NCBI GenBank assembly: GCA_945860705.1
Contig: CAMART010000010.1
Coordinates: 26,247 to 90,246, forward strand
Length of the DNA stretch: 64,000 nucleotides
Direction: 5' to 3'
Origin: Chitinophaga pinensis
Lineage (GTDB): Bacteria > Bacteroidota > Bacteroidia > Chitinophagales > CAMDFR01
A model generated the notes under the pieces. It saw nothing but the letters and a program-made list of their open reading frames with translations. It had not been told where the DNA came from and did not search any database. This document shows, one piece after another, positions 17,589 to 26,696 of the stretch. How positions within the stretch are numbered: the stretch's first letter is position 1; every line of letters begins with the position of its first letter. Made by a program: the position numbers and the translations under genes.

Positions 17589-18296
17589 ATGAAAACTTCA
17601 TCTGCTAAATACTTTTTCATCTTTTATATGATTATAGCTCTTTTAGAACTTCTATCAGAGTTGTTAGATATAACATGGCTTAGATTTATTAGCAAACCGT
17701 TATTGATGATAGTTTTAGCTATTTATTTTTATTTGAGTTGTAGCAAACCGCTTTCTAAAAACAATCAACTCATGCTTTTTGCTTTATTTTTTGCTTGGGG
17801 AGGCGATGTGGCATTGATGTTTACTACACAATTCAAGTTAGCATTTCTTATGGGATTAGCTTCTTTCCTACTTTGCCATATACTTTATGTATTTCATTTC
17901 AATAAAAAAATTGATAAAGAAAGTAGCTACAAAGGTTTTGTATTTGAAAATAAATTTATGCTCATACCATTTATAGCTTATGCATATTTGCTGATTATGT
18001 TTGTATATCAGGGATTGGGTGATATAAAAATACCTGTGTTTATCTATTGTGCAGTGATCATGTGTATGTGTATCGTTGCTATAAATAGATATGGTAGAAC
18101 CAATAATAAAAGTGCCTTCTTAATCATTGCTGGTGCATTATCTTTTATGTTTTCAGACTCGGTAATTGCTCTCAATAAGTTTTCATCTTTATTTACAGGC
18201 AATCATATACTTGCCTCTCTTATTATTATGTCACTTTATATCATTGGTCAATATTTAATAGTAGAAGGAAGCTTACAACATGAACATCAGTCTTAG
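17589..18296 (+). CDS. Lysoplasmalogenase (YhhN family)
   Basis: A 235-residue membrane protein with about eight hydrophobic segments. The family's conserved acidic motifs are visible in FAWGGDVALMF and MFSDSVIALNKF. YhhN/TMEM86 enzymes cleave the vinyl-ether bond of lysoplasmalogens, although bacterial members are little characterised. It overlaps the start of the alpha/beta hydrolase gene by 17 bases. The pairing with a hydrolase that looks like a monoacylglycerol or lysophospholipase suggests lysolipid turnover. Confidence 0.85.
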   Translation: MKTSSAKYFFIFYMIIALLELLSELLDITWLRFISKPLLMIVLAIYFYLSCSKPLSKNNQLMLFALFFAWGGDVALMFTTQFKLAFLMGLASFLLCHILYVFHFNKKIDKESSYKGFVFENKFMLIPFIAYAYLLIMFVYQGLGDIKIPVFIYCAVIMCMCIVAINRYGRTNNKSAFLIIAGALSFMFSDSVIALNKFSSLFTGNHILASLIIMSLYIIGQYLIVEGSLQHEHQS

Positions 18297-19232
18297 TAAT
18301 TTCTTAGTAGGCAACAAACAGTTTGAGACAGTGCATGATTATTTCACTGACCTTGCTACTATGTATGGGTATGAAAAATACATACCGCATTTCAAACAAG
18401 ATCACGTAATGAGCGATGGAAATATTTTGCATTTAGAAATATTAAAAAAAAGCCAACTTGCTCCTACTATCATCATAGTGCCTGGTACTGGTATTTATGG
18501 TTTTTGCTATGCTGGTATCATGATAAAACTCTATGAAGCTGGATACAATGTGATAGCTCCAGACTTGCGTGGACATGGTAGAAGTGGTGGCATACGAGGA
18601 GACTATACTATAGAAGAATTAGTAATTGATATAAGACATGTAATTAGTTATACTATAGATAATTTCAATAGAAATGTGAGTTTGCAGGTAGTAGTCAAGG
18701 GGCTATAGTGAGCCTATATACAGCCAGTATAGATGAACGAATACAAAGTATGATATGTCATAATATAGCTGACTTATCTGCTCCAGAAACTGCACAACTT
18801 GCAAGACATCAAAACTTATTTAAAATCTTGCGTCCACTAATAATAAAAACAGGTGAAATACTTCCTCAAACACAAGTACCTATCTCGAGTTACCTCAATC
18901 TAGAATCTATCAAATTGAGCTATTATGGTAATTTGAAAAATTTTATACAACAAGATCCATTGGTATTAAAATCCATTTCACTGCGTGCACTGAAATCACT
19001 CAGCTCAGCAAAAATGCATAAACCTATAGAGGAAATGAATATACCTACAATGGTGATGAGTGGATTGGATGATACAATTTTTCCAGTGAGCTATACACAA
19101 GCTATATACGATAAACTCAATTGCAAAAAAGATCTAAAACTCTATAAAAACTGCGACCATGCTTTGGTAAATGAAAATGTAGACTTGATATATAAAGATG
19201 TGATAGGTTGGTATGAAGAGGTGTATAGGTAA
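18280..19232 (+). pseudogene. Alpha/beta hydrolase split by a one-base frameshift at the nucleophile elbow
   Basis: Two adjoining frames encode one lysophospholipase-like hydrolase of about 317 residues. The first (18280-18708) has the oxyanion region IIVPGTGIYGF and APDLRGHGRSGG and runs to NVSL at 18684. The second continues AGSSQGAIVSLYTASID, with the nucleophile motif GSSQG at about 18687-18701, and carries the Asp region SGLDDTIFP and the His in KNCDHALV. The frames join if one G is restored at 18684. As it stands, the product stops before the catalytic Ser. No classical slippery heptamer is present at the joint. It is either a recent pseudogene or a sequence error. Confidence 0.85.
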
Positions 19233-19247
19233 GCTGGTTAAGTCTTA

Positions 19248-20641
19248 TTATTGTTTTATAATTTTAGTTATTAAACTTTGACCATTATTATTTTGCAGTT
19301 TAATTATATAAATACCAGGTGAATAATTATATAAATCTATCTTTTTTTCATTTTGATTCATAACCTCTTCTTTATAAATTTGGTTACCAAATAAGTTATA
19401 GATACTAACATTAAAATTATCTAAATTAGAAGCAATAATGAAAAAATCATCTGTAATTGAAGGATAAATAAATGTATTTATAAAATCATTATTTACTATT
19501 GAAGCATGAATAAGAGCACTATCAGATAAGCAAATATTTCCGTATTCTCTAGAACCATGAAACCCTTCTAAATTAGACAATCTATCATCGCCATTATATG
19601 TAAGCCTTGATGAAATATATCCATATTTCGTGTTTACAATTAAATTTGTTCGCTCTCCATCCATAGCACTAATATTAAATAATGCTATACTGTCATCTAT
19701 AGGTCCTCCATAATAATCTGGATTTGTATTGATTGTTTGAAAACTTATTGAGTCTTGATAGTCTAATATACCCCATGTAAGTGAATTTGAAAACAGTAAG
19801 TTGAGAGGAACTAGTGTCTTATTAGGTTTCAAATATGGGAATGTATTATTTGAATATTCAATTGTTTCATATGTAGTCATAGTGCTACAAATAATATCTC
19901 CTCTAGGTGGTCCTGGAGTACAACTTTTCACAGCTTTTTTTATATCATAGATATATGAAGTTGGAGTAATAATTTTATTTAGTATTACTATTTTAGTATA
20001 AAATTCTATAGGGGTAAATATTATATAATTCCTTATACAAAATTCATCTCCTACCTCGTAATTATATAAATCTTTATATGTAGGCAATTGATAACTGTTT
20101 GTGTCTGATTGTTCTCCTATTAAATTATAAGAATTCAGACTTTTATAATCATCATATCTTACAAGACCCTGATTTTTTGATAGTATTATAGTATCATTTG
20201 AGGTGCAATAAATATATTTTATCGAATCTAATTGCTCTAGAATAGTAGATGTATCAATTTTTATTATTGATGCACTATTTGCGTTATTAAATTGAAATGT
20301 ACTTGATAATACTCCTAAATGATTAATAAAAAATGTATCTGGCTTATAAAAAAATATCCGCTATCTGTTTTTAAAATTGATGTATTTAGGAACTGTGGAG
20401 TTTTATAATTATATCTTAAATTTTCAAAAATTACTTCTTGAGGTGAACATACTAAATTTAAGTAAAATAATGTATCTGTACCCACTAATTTAAAAGAATC
20501 AATCAAAATAGAATTAGAATAATTACTTGTAATATTATCTTTATAATGATAATATGAATTTTTATTAAATAATTCCCAATTTTGAGAATATGATTTAAAA
20601 AGTATACTAAGCGACAAAATAAGAATTATATAATTTTTCAT
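19248..20641 (-). pseudogene. T9SS-sorted secreted protein split by a poly-T frameshift
   Basis: The N-terminal frame (20315-20641) starts with signal peptide MKNYIILILSLSILFKSYSQ and reaches TDSGYFF. The continuation lies in another frame from there to 19248. It contains YKPDTFFINHLGV, passes through the region otherwise read as a separate 279-residue frame, and ends in a T9SS type A sorting domain (FNVSIYNLFGNQIYKEEV, then SPGIYIIKLQNNNGQSLITK). The two frames meet in a seven-T run on the coding strand (A7 at 20348-20354). One extra T would make a single protein of about 465 residues. The internal domain is not recognised. It may be a sequencing error, phase variation or decay. Confidence 0.8.
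20348..20354 (-). repeat. Homopolymer tract (7 T on coding strand) at a frameshift
   Basis: The tract is where the reading frame of the T9SS protein breaks. A change to eight T would restore the frame. Confidence 0.7.
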
Positions 20642-20682
20642 GGAAATTTATTTTAGTCAAATATATTAAATTAAAAGCAAAA

Positions 20683-20711
20683 AAAAGCAGTCAAAAAATT
20701 TGACTGCTTTT
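20683..20711 (-). terminator. Intrinsic terminator of clpC
   Basis: A 13-bp perfect stem (20683-20695 with 20699-20711, 3-base loop) is followed on the minus strand by a T run. It lies 18 bases after the clpC stop codon. Confidence 0.8.
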
Positions 20712-20728
20712 GTATTTAATATGTATTC

Positions 20729-23293
20729 TTAACTCTGCTCTTTTGGCTTTTTCTTAGCTGGAGTAGCTTTACTTACTTCTATTTTTATTTTATTATTTTC
20801 TTTATCAAATAGAGCTACTAAATTATCTCCAGGTTTCAGATTGGCACTCAATATTTCTTCAGCTAATGGATCTTCTAGATATTTCTGTATCGCTCTATGA
20901 AGTGGACGAGCACCATATGCAGGGTCGTATCCTTTTTCGCTTAGGAAATCTTTTGCTTCTTCTGATAGTGTGATAGTATATCCCAAATCATTGATTCGTT
21001 TGTATACTTGTTTCAATACTATATCGATGATCTGATGCAAATCTGCTTTTTTCAATGAATTAAACATTATCACATCATCTATTCTATTTAAGAACTCTGG
21101 TGAAAAAGTCTTTTTCAAAGCCTTTACAATCACCCCTTTTGTATTTTCATCTTCGTTTTCTACCTTAGCTTTAGTGCTGAAACCAACACCTGTTCCAAAG
21201 TCTTTAAGGTCTCTAGCACCGATATTAGAAGTCATGATGATCATCGTATTTTTGAAATCTACTTTTCTTCCAAGACCATCTGTAAGCTGACCATCATCTA
21301 ATACTTGCAATAAAATATTGAATACATCTGGATGCGCTTTTTCTATTTCATCCAACAAAATCACTGAATATGGTTTACGTCTTACTTTTTCAGTAAGCTG
21401 TCCACCTTCTTCATATCCTACGTATCCTGGAGGCGCACCAATCAATCTAGATATAGAAAATTTTTCCATATACTCACTCATATCTATTCTAAGTAATGAA
21501 TCTTCACTATCAAAAAGATATTTTGCCATTGCTTTTGCAAGCTCTGTTTTTCCTACACCTGTTGGACCTAAAAATATAAACGATCCGATAGGTTTATTCG
21601 GATTTTTGAGTCCTACTCTATTTCGTTGAATTGCTCTAGATACTTTTATGATAGCTTCATCTTGTCCTACTACATGTTCTTTGAGTATCGCGCTCATTTG
21701 AACCAATTTTGCATTTTCTGTCTGTGCTATTTTATTTACAGGAATCCCAGTCATCATACCTACCACTTCAGCTATATCATCTTCTGTGACTGGATATTTT
21801 TTTACTTTACTTTCTTCTTCCCATTTGTTTTTAGCATTTTCTAAATCTTCCAATAGTTTTTTCTCCGTATCTCTAAGACGTGCCGCCTCTTCGTACTTTT
21901 GGCTTTTTACTACTTTGTTTTTTTCTAGTTTTATGTTTTCTATCTGAGCCTCTAGATCTATTACATTTGCTGGCACATGTATATTTTTCAAGTGCACTCT
22001 TGCACCTACTTCATCCAATACATCTATTGCTTTATCTGGTAAAAATCTATCCGTGATATATCTTACGCTCAGCTTTACACAAGCATTGATAGCTTCATCA
22101 CTATATTCTACATTGTGATATTCCTCATATTTAGATTTTATATTATTCAATATAATCACTGTATCTTCAGGAGATGGTGGGTCAATAATTACTTTTTGAA
22201 ATCTTCTATCTAATGCACCATCTTTTTCTATATGCTGACGATACTCATCTAAAGTAGAAGCACCAATTGCTTGGAGTTCACCACGTGCTAATGCTGGCTT
22301 GAAAATATTGGATGCATCTAAAGAGCCTGTAGCACCACCTGCACCAACTAAAGTATGTATTTCATCTATAAATAAAATTACATCTCTATTTTTTTCTAGC
22401 TCAGTCATGATAGCTTTCATACGCTCTTCAAACTGTCCTCTATATTTAGTGCCAGCTACTAATGCAGCTAAATCTAACATTACTACTCTTTTGCCAAACA
22501 GTACTCTAGAAACTTTTCTTTGAACAATTCTAAGTGCAAGACCTTCTACAATAGCAGTTTTACCTACACCTGGTTCGCCTATTAGTATTGGATTATTTTT
22601 CTTACGTCTACTCAGAATCTGAGAAACACGCTCTATTTCAGTTTCTCTGCCTACGATTGGGTCTAGCGTACCCTCTTCTGCAGCTTTGGTCACATCTCTA
22701 CCAAAATTATCAAGTACAGGAGTTTTAGATTTGGATGGAGCACCTGGTTTTTTTGAATCTGCTCCTGATGAGCCTCCTCCTTGTCTTCCTCTAGAATCGT
22801 CATCAAATCCTGCATCATCATTATCATTATCCCCTGGCAATTCGCTTTTGATATCGTTTTGAAAATACTCTAACTCCGCTTTGAACAACTCATAATCTAC
22901 ATCATATTGTTGTAATATTTGAGTAGCTATATTATCTTTATTTTTAAGAATAGACATCATCAGATGCTCCGTTCCTATCATATCACTTTTAAGTACTTTT
23001 GCTTCTAGTACTGTTATCTTCAACACTTTTTCAGCTTGTTTAGTAAGTGGAAGATTAGCTGCAGAATAAGTAGTTTTAGACACTTTTTCTTTTATTGAAT
23101 CTTCTATGGCTCTTCGGATGAGCACCGTATCTACATCTAAACTTTGAAGTACTTTTATAGCTATACCATCACCTTCTCTTATAAGTCCTAAGACTAAATG
23201 CTCTATGCCTATATAGTCGTGACCCAACCTCAATGCTTCTTCTCTGCTGTAAGAAATCACTTCTTTTACTTTAGGCGAAAATTTTGCTTCCAT
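20729..23293 (-). CDS. clpC: ATP-dependent Clp protease ATP-binding subunit ClpC
   Basis: An 854-residue Hsp100 unfoldase. Two N-terminal Clp repeats are present ([21 protein letters not shown] and [16 protein letters not shown]). The first AAA+ module has GEPGVGKT and [13 protein letters not shown]-type middle domain ([19 protein letters not shown]) defines ClpC rather than ClpB. The second AAA+ module has [15 protein letters not shown] and [11 protein letters not shown]. An acidic Gly/Asp/Ser linker joins the N-domain to the first module. ClpC delivers unfolded substrates to ClpP. No clpP, mcsA or ctsR is nearby. The C-terminus is Lys-rich (AKKKPKEQS). Confidence 0.96.
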   Translation of the reverse strand: MEAKFSPKVKEVISYSREEALRLGHDYIGIEHLVLGLIREGDGIAIKVLQSLDVDTVLIRRAIEDSIKEKVSKTTYSAANLPLTKQAEKVLKITVLEAKVLKSDMIGTEHLMMSILKNKDNIATQILQQYDVDYELFKAELEYFQNDIKSELPGDNDNDDAGFDDDSRGRQGGGSSGADSKKPGAPSKSKTPVLDNFGRDVTKAAEEGTLDPIVGRETEIERVSQILSRRKKNNPILIGEPGVGKTAIVEGLALRIVQRKVSRVLFGKRVVMLDLAALVAGTKYRGQFEERMKAIMTELEKNRDVILFIDEIHTLVGAGGATGSLDASNIFKPALARGELQAIGASTLDEYRQHIEKDGALDRRFQKVIIDPPSPEDTVIILNNIKSKYEEYHNVEYSDEAINACVKLSVRYITDRFLPDKAIDVLDEVGARVHLKNIHVPANVIDLEAQIENIKLEKNKVVKSQKYEEAARLRDTEKKLLEDLENAKNKWEEESKVKKYPVTEDDIAEVVGMMTGIPVNKIAQTENAKLVQMSAILKEHVVGQDEAIIKVSRAIQRNRVGLKNPNKPIGSFIFLGPTGVGKTELAKAMAKYLFDSEDSLLRIDMSEYMEKFSISRLIGAPPGYVGYEEGGQLTEKVRRKPYSVILLDEIEKAHPDVFNILLQVLDDGQLTDGLGRKVDFKNTMIIMTSNIGARDLKDFGTGVGFSTKAKVENEDENTKGVIVKALKKTFSPEFLNRIDDVIMFNSLKKADLHQIIDIVLKQVYKRINDLGYTITLSEEAKDFLSEKGYDPAYGARPLHRAIQKYLEDPLAEEILSANLKPGDNLVALFDKENNKIKIEVSKATPAKKKPKEQS

Positions 23294-23491
23294 ATATATT
23301 ATTTTTCTATTTCTACTTTATAAAGGTATTAATTCTACTTTATAAAAAACCTATTTTTAACAATAAAAGTTCTAACATTCTAAATTAATTGTGTAGTATA
23401 AAATACACTTATTAATATAAGACGAGTAAATCTGTTAAATAGGTGCAAATTTTATGCTAAAAAATTATTTTTAATTTATTTTTCTTATATT

Positions 23492-23499
23492 TAAGTTTG
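23492..23499 (+). promoter_or_regulatory. Candidate -7 promoter box of the STAS-rnz unit
   Basis: TAAGTTTG matches TAnnTTTG, 19 bases before the GTG start at 23519. That gives a very short leader. Confidence 0.4.
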
Positions 23500-23518
23500 T
23501 AAACTAAAAAAAAATACC

Positions 23519-23887
23519 GTGAATCTACAAGTAGAACGAAAAGAGAAATATATTAGTATAATATTGCAAGGAGAAAAATTATTAAGCAATAATAATAAAG
23601 ACTTAAAAGAAACCATACTAGACCCTGCAAATGGTACTTTTAGAAATATTATCTTGGATATTAGCAATGTGAAATATATCGATTCATCAGGATTGAGTGC
23701 TATACTTTTGGCTTATAAATCTTGCAAGGCAAAAGGTGGAGTCATGGTGCTTTGTGGTGCTTGTGATGCTGTGAAAACACTTATCAAAATATCTCAACTT
23801 GACTCGATACTTACCTCTGTACCTACATTGGATGAGGCTAGAGACTATATCATGATGGAAGAACTTGAAAAAGATATCAATGGATAA
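23519..23887 (+). CDS. STAS domain protein (anti-sigma factor antagonist type)
   Basis: A 122-residue single STAS domain with a GTG start, since no ATG exists in the first third. The conserved phosphorylatable Ser lies in IDSSGLSAIL (residues 54-63), as in SpoIIAA/RsbV. Such proteins bind and release partner-switching kinases or form parts of lipid and transport complexes. No anti-sigma kinase or sigma factor is nearby. Its last eight bases overlap the RNase Z start (ATGGATAA), so the two are translationally coupled, giving a STAS-RNase Z unit. Confidence 0.85.
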   Translation: MNLQVERKEKYISIILQGEKLLSNNNKDLKETILDPANGTFRNIILDISNVKYIDSSGLSAILLAYKSCKAKGGVMVLCGACDAVKTLIKISQLDSILTSVPTLDEARDYIMMEELEKDING

Positions 23888-24800
23888 TGACTTTAGTGTC
23901 ACTATTATTGGCTCCAACTCAGCAACTGCAGCACATGGCAGATTTCCAACTTCTCAATATTTAAAATTAAAAAACAATCATTTTCTTATAGATTGTGGCG
24001 AGGGTACTCAGTTTAGAATGAGTGAATTTAATATCCCAAAATCACATATTTCAAAAATATTTATTTCGCATCTTCATGGCGATCATTTTTATGGATTGGT
24101 AGGATTGCTTACTAGTTATAGCCTAGCAAAACGAACTAAGACTTTAGAAATATATGCACCGAAAGGCTTAAAAGAAATCATAGAAATTCAAAATAAATAT
24201 TCAGATGCTTATTTTTCATATGAGATCGTCTATATAGAAACACAAGCAAATGAAAAAGCAATACTTTTTGAAGATGAAACGGTGAGAGTTTCCAGCTTTC
24301 CACTCAAACACAGAATAGATACAACAGGATTTTTATTTGAAGAAAAAAATACCGAACTGAAGATAATCAAAGAAAAAATAAGTGAGTATGATTTGAATGT
24401 TGACGAAATAGTAGCATTTAAAAACAAAAAAAATCTAGAAAGAGAGAAGGGTACATTACTTAATTATTCTGATTTTACATATCCAGAAAGCACTCCTCGA
24501 TCCTACGCCTATTGTAGTGATACATTATATAATGAAGATTTGATTAATTGTATTTTCGAAGCAACAATGCTGTATCACGAAGCTACATTTGACAACAAAC
24601 TATTACAATTGGCAGAAAAAACCAACCACAGTACTACGCATCAAGCTGCGACTATTGCTAAAAAACTAAATACTAAAAAATTGCTGATTGGACATTTTTC
24701 ATCTAGATATCATCAACTGGATATATTATTGAATGAATGTAAAGAAATATTTGAAAATACCGAAATAGCCGTAGAAGGAGAAACGTATAGTATAAACTAA
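23880..24800 (+). CDS. rnz: Ribonuclease Z
   Basis: A 306-residue metallo-beta-lactamase fold tRNA 3'-endonuclease. The metal site FISHLHGDHFYGLVGLL (HxHxDH) and the early motif LIDCGEGTQFR identify RNase Z. EATMLYHEATFDNK and TNHSTTHQAA supply later ligands, and LLIGHFSSRYHQ the last His. It removes 3' trailers from tRNA precursors. The ATG at 23880 is preferred over the TTG at 23865 because it overlaps the STAS stop in a coupling arrangement and starts just before the first conserved strand (FSVTIIGSNSA). Confidence 0.95.
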   Translation: MDNDFSVTIIGSNSATAAHGRFPTSQYLKLKNNHFLIDCGEGTQFRMSEFNIPKSHISKIFISHLHGDHFYGLVGLLTSYSLAKRTKTLEIYAPKGLKEIIEIQNKYSDAYFSYEIVYIETQANEKAILFEDETVRVSSFPLKHRIDTTGFLFEEKNTELKIIKEKISEYDLNVDEIVAFKNKKNLEREKGTLLNYSDFTYPESTPRSYAYCSDTLYNEDLINCIFEATMLYHEATFDNKLLQLAEKTNHSTTHQAATIAKKLNTKKLLIGHFSSRYHQLDILLNECKEIFENTEIAVEGETYSIN

Positions 24801-25175
24801 CTATTCTTCAAATCTAATTTCTTGAATCACGAATGAAGTACCTTTCTGTTTGATAAGTACGAAAGTTCTGAATGTACCATTACTAGTAGCTAACTTACCT
24901 ACTGCAAACTTTGAGCCTTCTGGCGATGCACCTTCATGAATAGATGTAAATGATTTCACTGTGTGTTTTGCGAAAAAATCTTTCAATATAAGCTCTGCTT
25001 GTTGCTTGCTATATGAATTTTCATTTTCTAAAATAGTGATACTTACAGTAGATTCAAAAAATGAAGCCAATGCACCAGAATTACCTGCATTAAGTGCTGT
25101 AATAACTTGTGTGTTTTGTGCAGACAACATATTTGTCACGATAAATAAGGCACTAATAAAAACTAACTTTTTCAT
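24801..25175 (-). CDS. DUF4783-like secreted protein
   Basis: A 124-residue protein. Starting at ATG 25175 gives signal peptide MKKLVFISALFIVTNMLSAQ. A longer frame from 25211 only adds a Lys/Asn-rich extension. The mature domain has a small NTF2-like pattern (ITALNAGNSGALASFFESTV, SKQQAELILKDFFAKH, ending FVIQEIRFEE), which matches my memory of DUF4783 proteins in Bacteroidota. The function is unknown. Its stop codon directly abuts the RNase Z stop, so the two transcripts converge with no gap and probably run into each other. Confidence 0.7.
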   Translation of the reverse strand: MKKLVFISALFIVTNMLSAQNTQVITALNAGNSGALASFFESTVSITILENENSYSKQQAELILKDFFAKHTVKSFTSIHEGASPEGSKFAVGKLATSNGTFRTFVLIKQKGTSFVIQEIRFEE

Positions 25176-25236
25176 TTTTTTGTTTTTAAGATTTTTAATA
25201 AATCTTAACAAATAATACAGCTAAATACATGCCAAA

Positions 25237-26607
25237 CTATTTGCTTAGTTCTGCAAAATACTTAAAAAAATATGGAATTGTCTCAATTCCTTTGTAAAAG
25301 TTATACAGACCATAATGTTCATTTGGAGAGTGAATAGCGTCACTATCCAAACCAAAACCCATCAATACCGATTTTGTGTTGAGTTCTCGTTCAAACATTG
25401 TAACAATAGGAATACTTCCACCACTTCTCATAGGCAAAGGTTTTTTGCCAAATGTAGTTTCCATAGCCATAGCTGCTGCTTTATATGCTATAGAATCCGT
25501 AGGAGTAACTGCGGCTTCACCACCATGCATATCTTCCACACTTACTTTCACATATGGTGGTGCTATAGATTTGAAATGTTCTTCAAAAAGTTTAGCTATT
25601 TTTTTATTGTCTTGATTGGGTACTAATCGCATAGAAATTTTTGCATAAGCTTTTGAAGGTAATACTGTTTTAGCACCTTCGCCAGTATAGCCTCCCCAAA
25701 TACCATTTACATCTAAAGTTGGTCGAATAGAAGTACGCTCTACTGTAGTATATCCTGTTTCACCCAATACTTCATCAATATCCAAGTGTTTTTTGTAGTC
25801 ATTTATATCAAAAGGTGCGCTATTCATCATATCTCTTTCCTCTTGACTTACATCTATTATTCCATCATAAAAACCTTTTACAGTAACTTTTCTGTTTTCA
25901 TCATGAAGTGATGCTATCATCTCACAAAGAATATTGATAGGGTTGGCTACAGCTCCACCATATATGCCACTATGAAGGTCTCTGTTGGGTCCTGTCACTT
26001 CTACTTGCATATAAGCCAATCCTCTTAATCCTGTAGTAATACTAGGTACATCATTAGCAATTATCGCAGTATCTGATATTAAAACAACATCGCTCTTTAA
26101 CCTATCTTTATTAGCTTTTACAAAGGTTTCTAAGTTTTCACTTCCTACCTCTTCTTCTCCTTCTATCATAAATTTTACATTACATGGCAAACAATTGTTT
26201 TGCATCATGAGCTGAAACGCTTTTACATGCATATAAAACTGTCCTTTATCATCTGCACTACCTCGTGCATAAACTTTTCCGTCTTTAACTACTGGCTCAA
26301 ATGGAGGTGAAGTCCACAATTCTATTGGGTCAGCAGGTTGTACATCATAATGTCCATATACAAGAACAGTTGGCAAATTGACATCAATTATTTTTTCACC
26401 ATATACTATAGGATACCCAGCTGTTTCACAAAGTTCTACCATATCAGCACCAGCTTCTTTGAGTTTTTGAGCAGTAAATTCTCCTGCTTTTCTTACATCT
26501 GCTGCAAATTGAGGATTGGCGCTTACACTAGGTATTTTAAGCAAATCAATTAATTCATTTAAAAAAAGTTCTTTATTTGCTTCTAAGTGAGGATATAGAT
26601 TTTGCAT
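25237..26607 (-). CDS. M20 family dipeptidase (ArgE/DapE/CNDP2-like)
   Basis: A 456-residue metallopeptidase. Zinc ligands are visible in VYGHYDVQPAD (His, with the following Asp) and RGSADDKGQFYMH (bridging Asp), and EGEEEVGSENL holds the catalytic Glu and a ligand. LHSGIYGG starts the dimerisation lid, and HSPNEHYGL near the C-terminus holds the last His. This set fits the M20F carnosinase-like subgroup, which cleaves dipeptides in the cytoplasm. There is no signal peptide. It sits alone between divergent or convergent neighbours. Confidence 0.9.
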   Translation of the reverse strand: MQNLYPHLEANKELFLNELIDLLKIPSVSANPQFAADVRKAGEFTAQKLKEAGADMVELCETAGYPIVYGEKIIDVNLPTVLVYGHYDVQPADPIELWTSPPFEPVVKDGKVYARGSADDKGQFYMHVKAFQLMMQNNCLPCNVKFMIEGEEEVGSENLETFVKANKDRLKSDVVLISDTAIIANDVPSITTGLRGLAYMQVEVTGPNRDLHSGIYGGAVANPINILCEMIASLHDENRKVTVKGFYDGIIDVSQEERDMMNSAPFDINDYKKHLDIDEVLGETGYTTVERTSIRPTLDVNGIWGGYTGEGAKTVLPSKAYAKISMRLVPNQDNKKIAKLFEEHFKSIAPPYVKVSVEDMHGGEAAVTPTDSIAYKAAAMAMETTFGKKPLPMRSGGSIPIVTMFERELNTKSVLMGFGLDSDAIHSPNEHYGLYNFYKGIETIPYFFKYFAELSK

Positions 26608-26696
26608 TGTATATTTAAAATTTATTAGAATGTAAAAGTAAAATGATTTTGTATGAATAGAAACATTAAGATAAAATTATTATGGTAAATTTGAAT

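Noticed and set aside
18680..18690. Programmed -1 ribosomal frameshift in the alpha/beta hydrolase
   Set aside because: The joint reads AGTTTGCAG with no X-XXY-YYZ heptamer and no clear downstream stem, so a deletion or sequence error is more likely.
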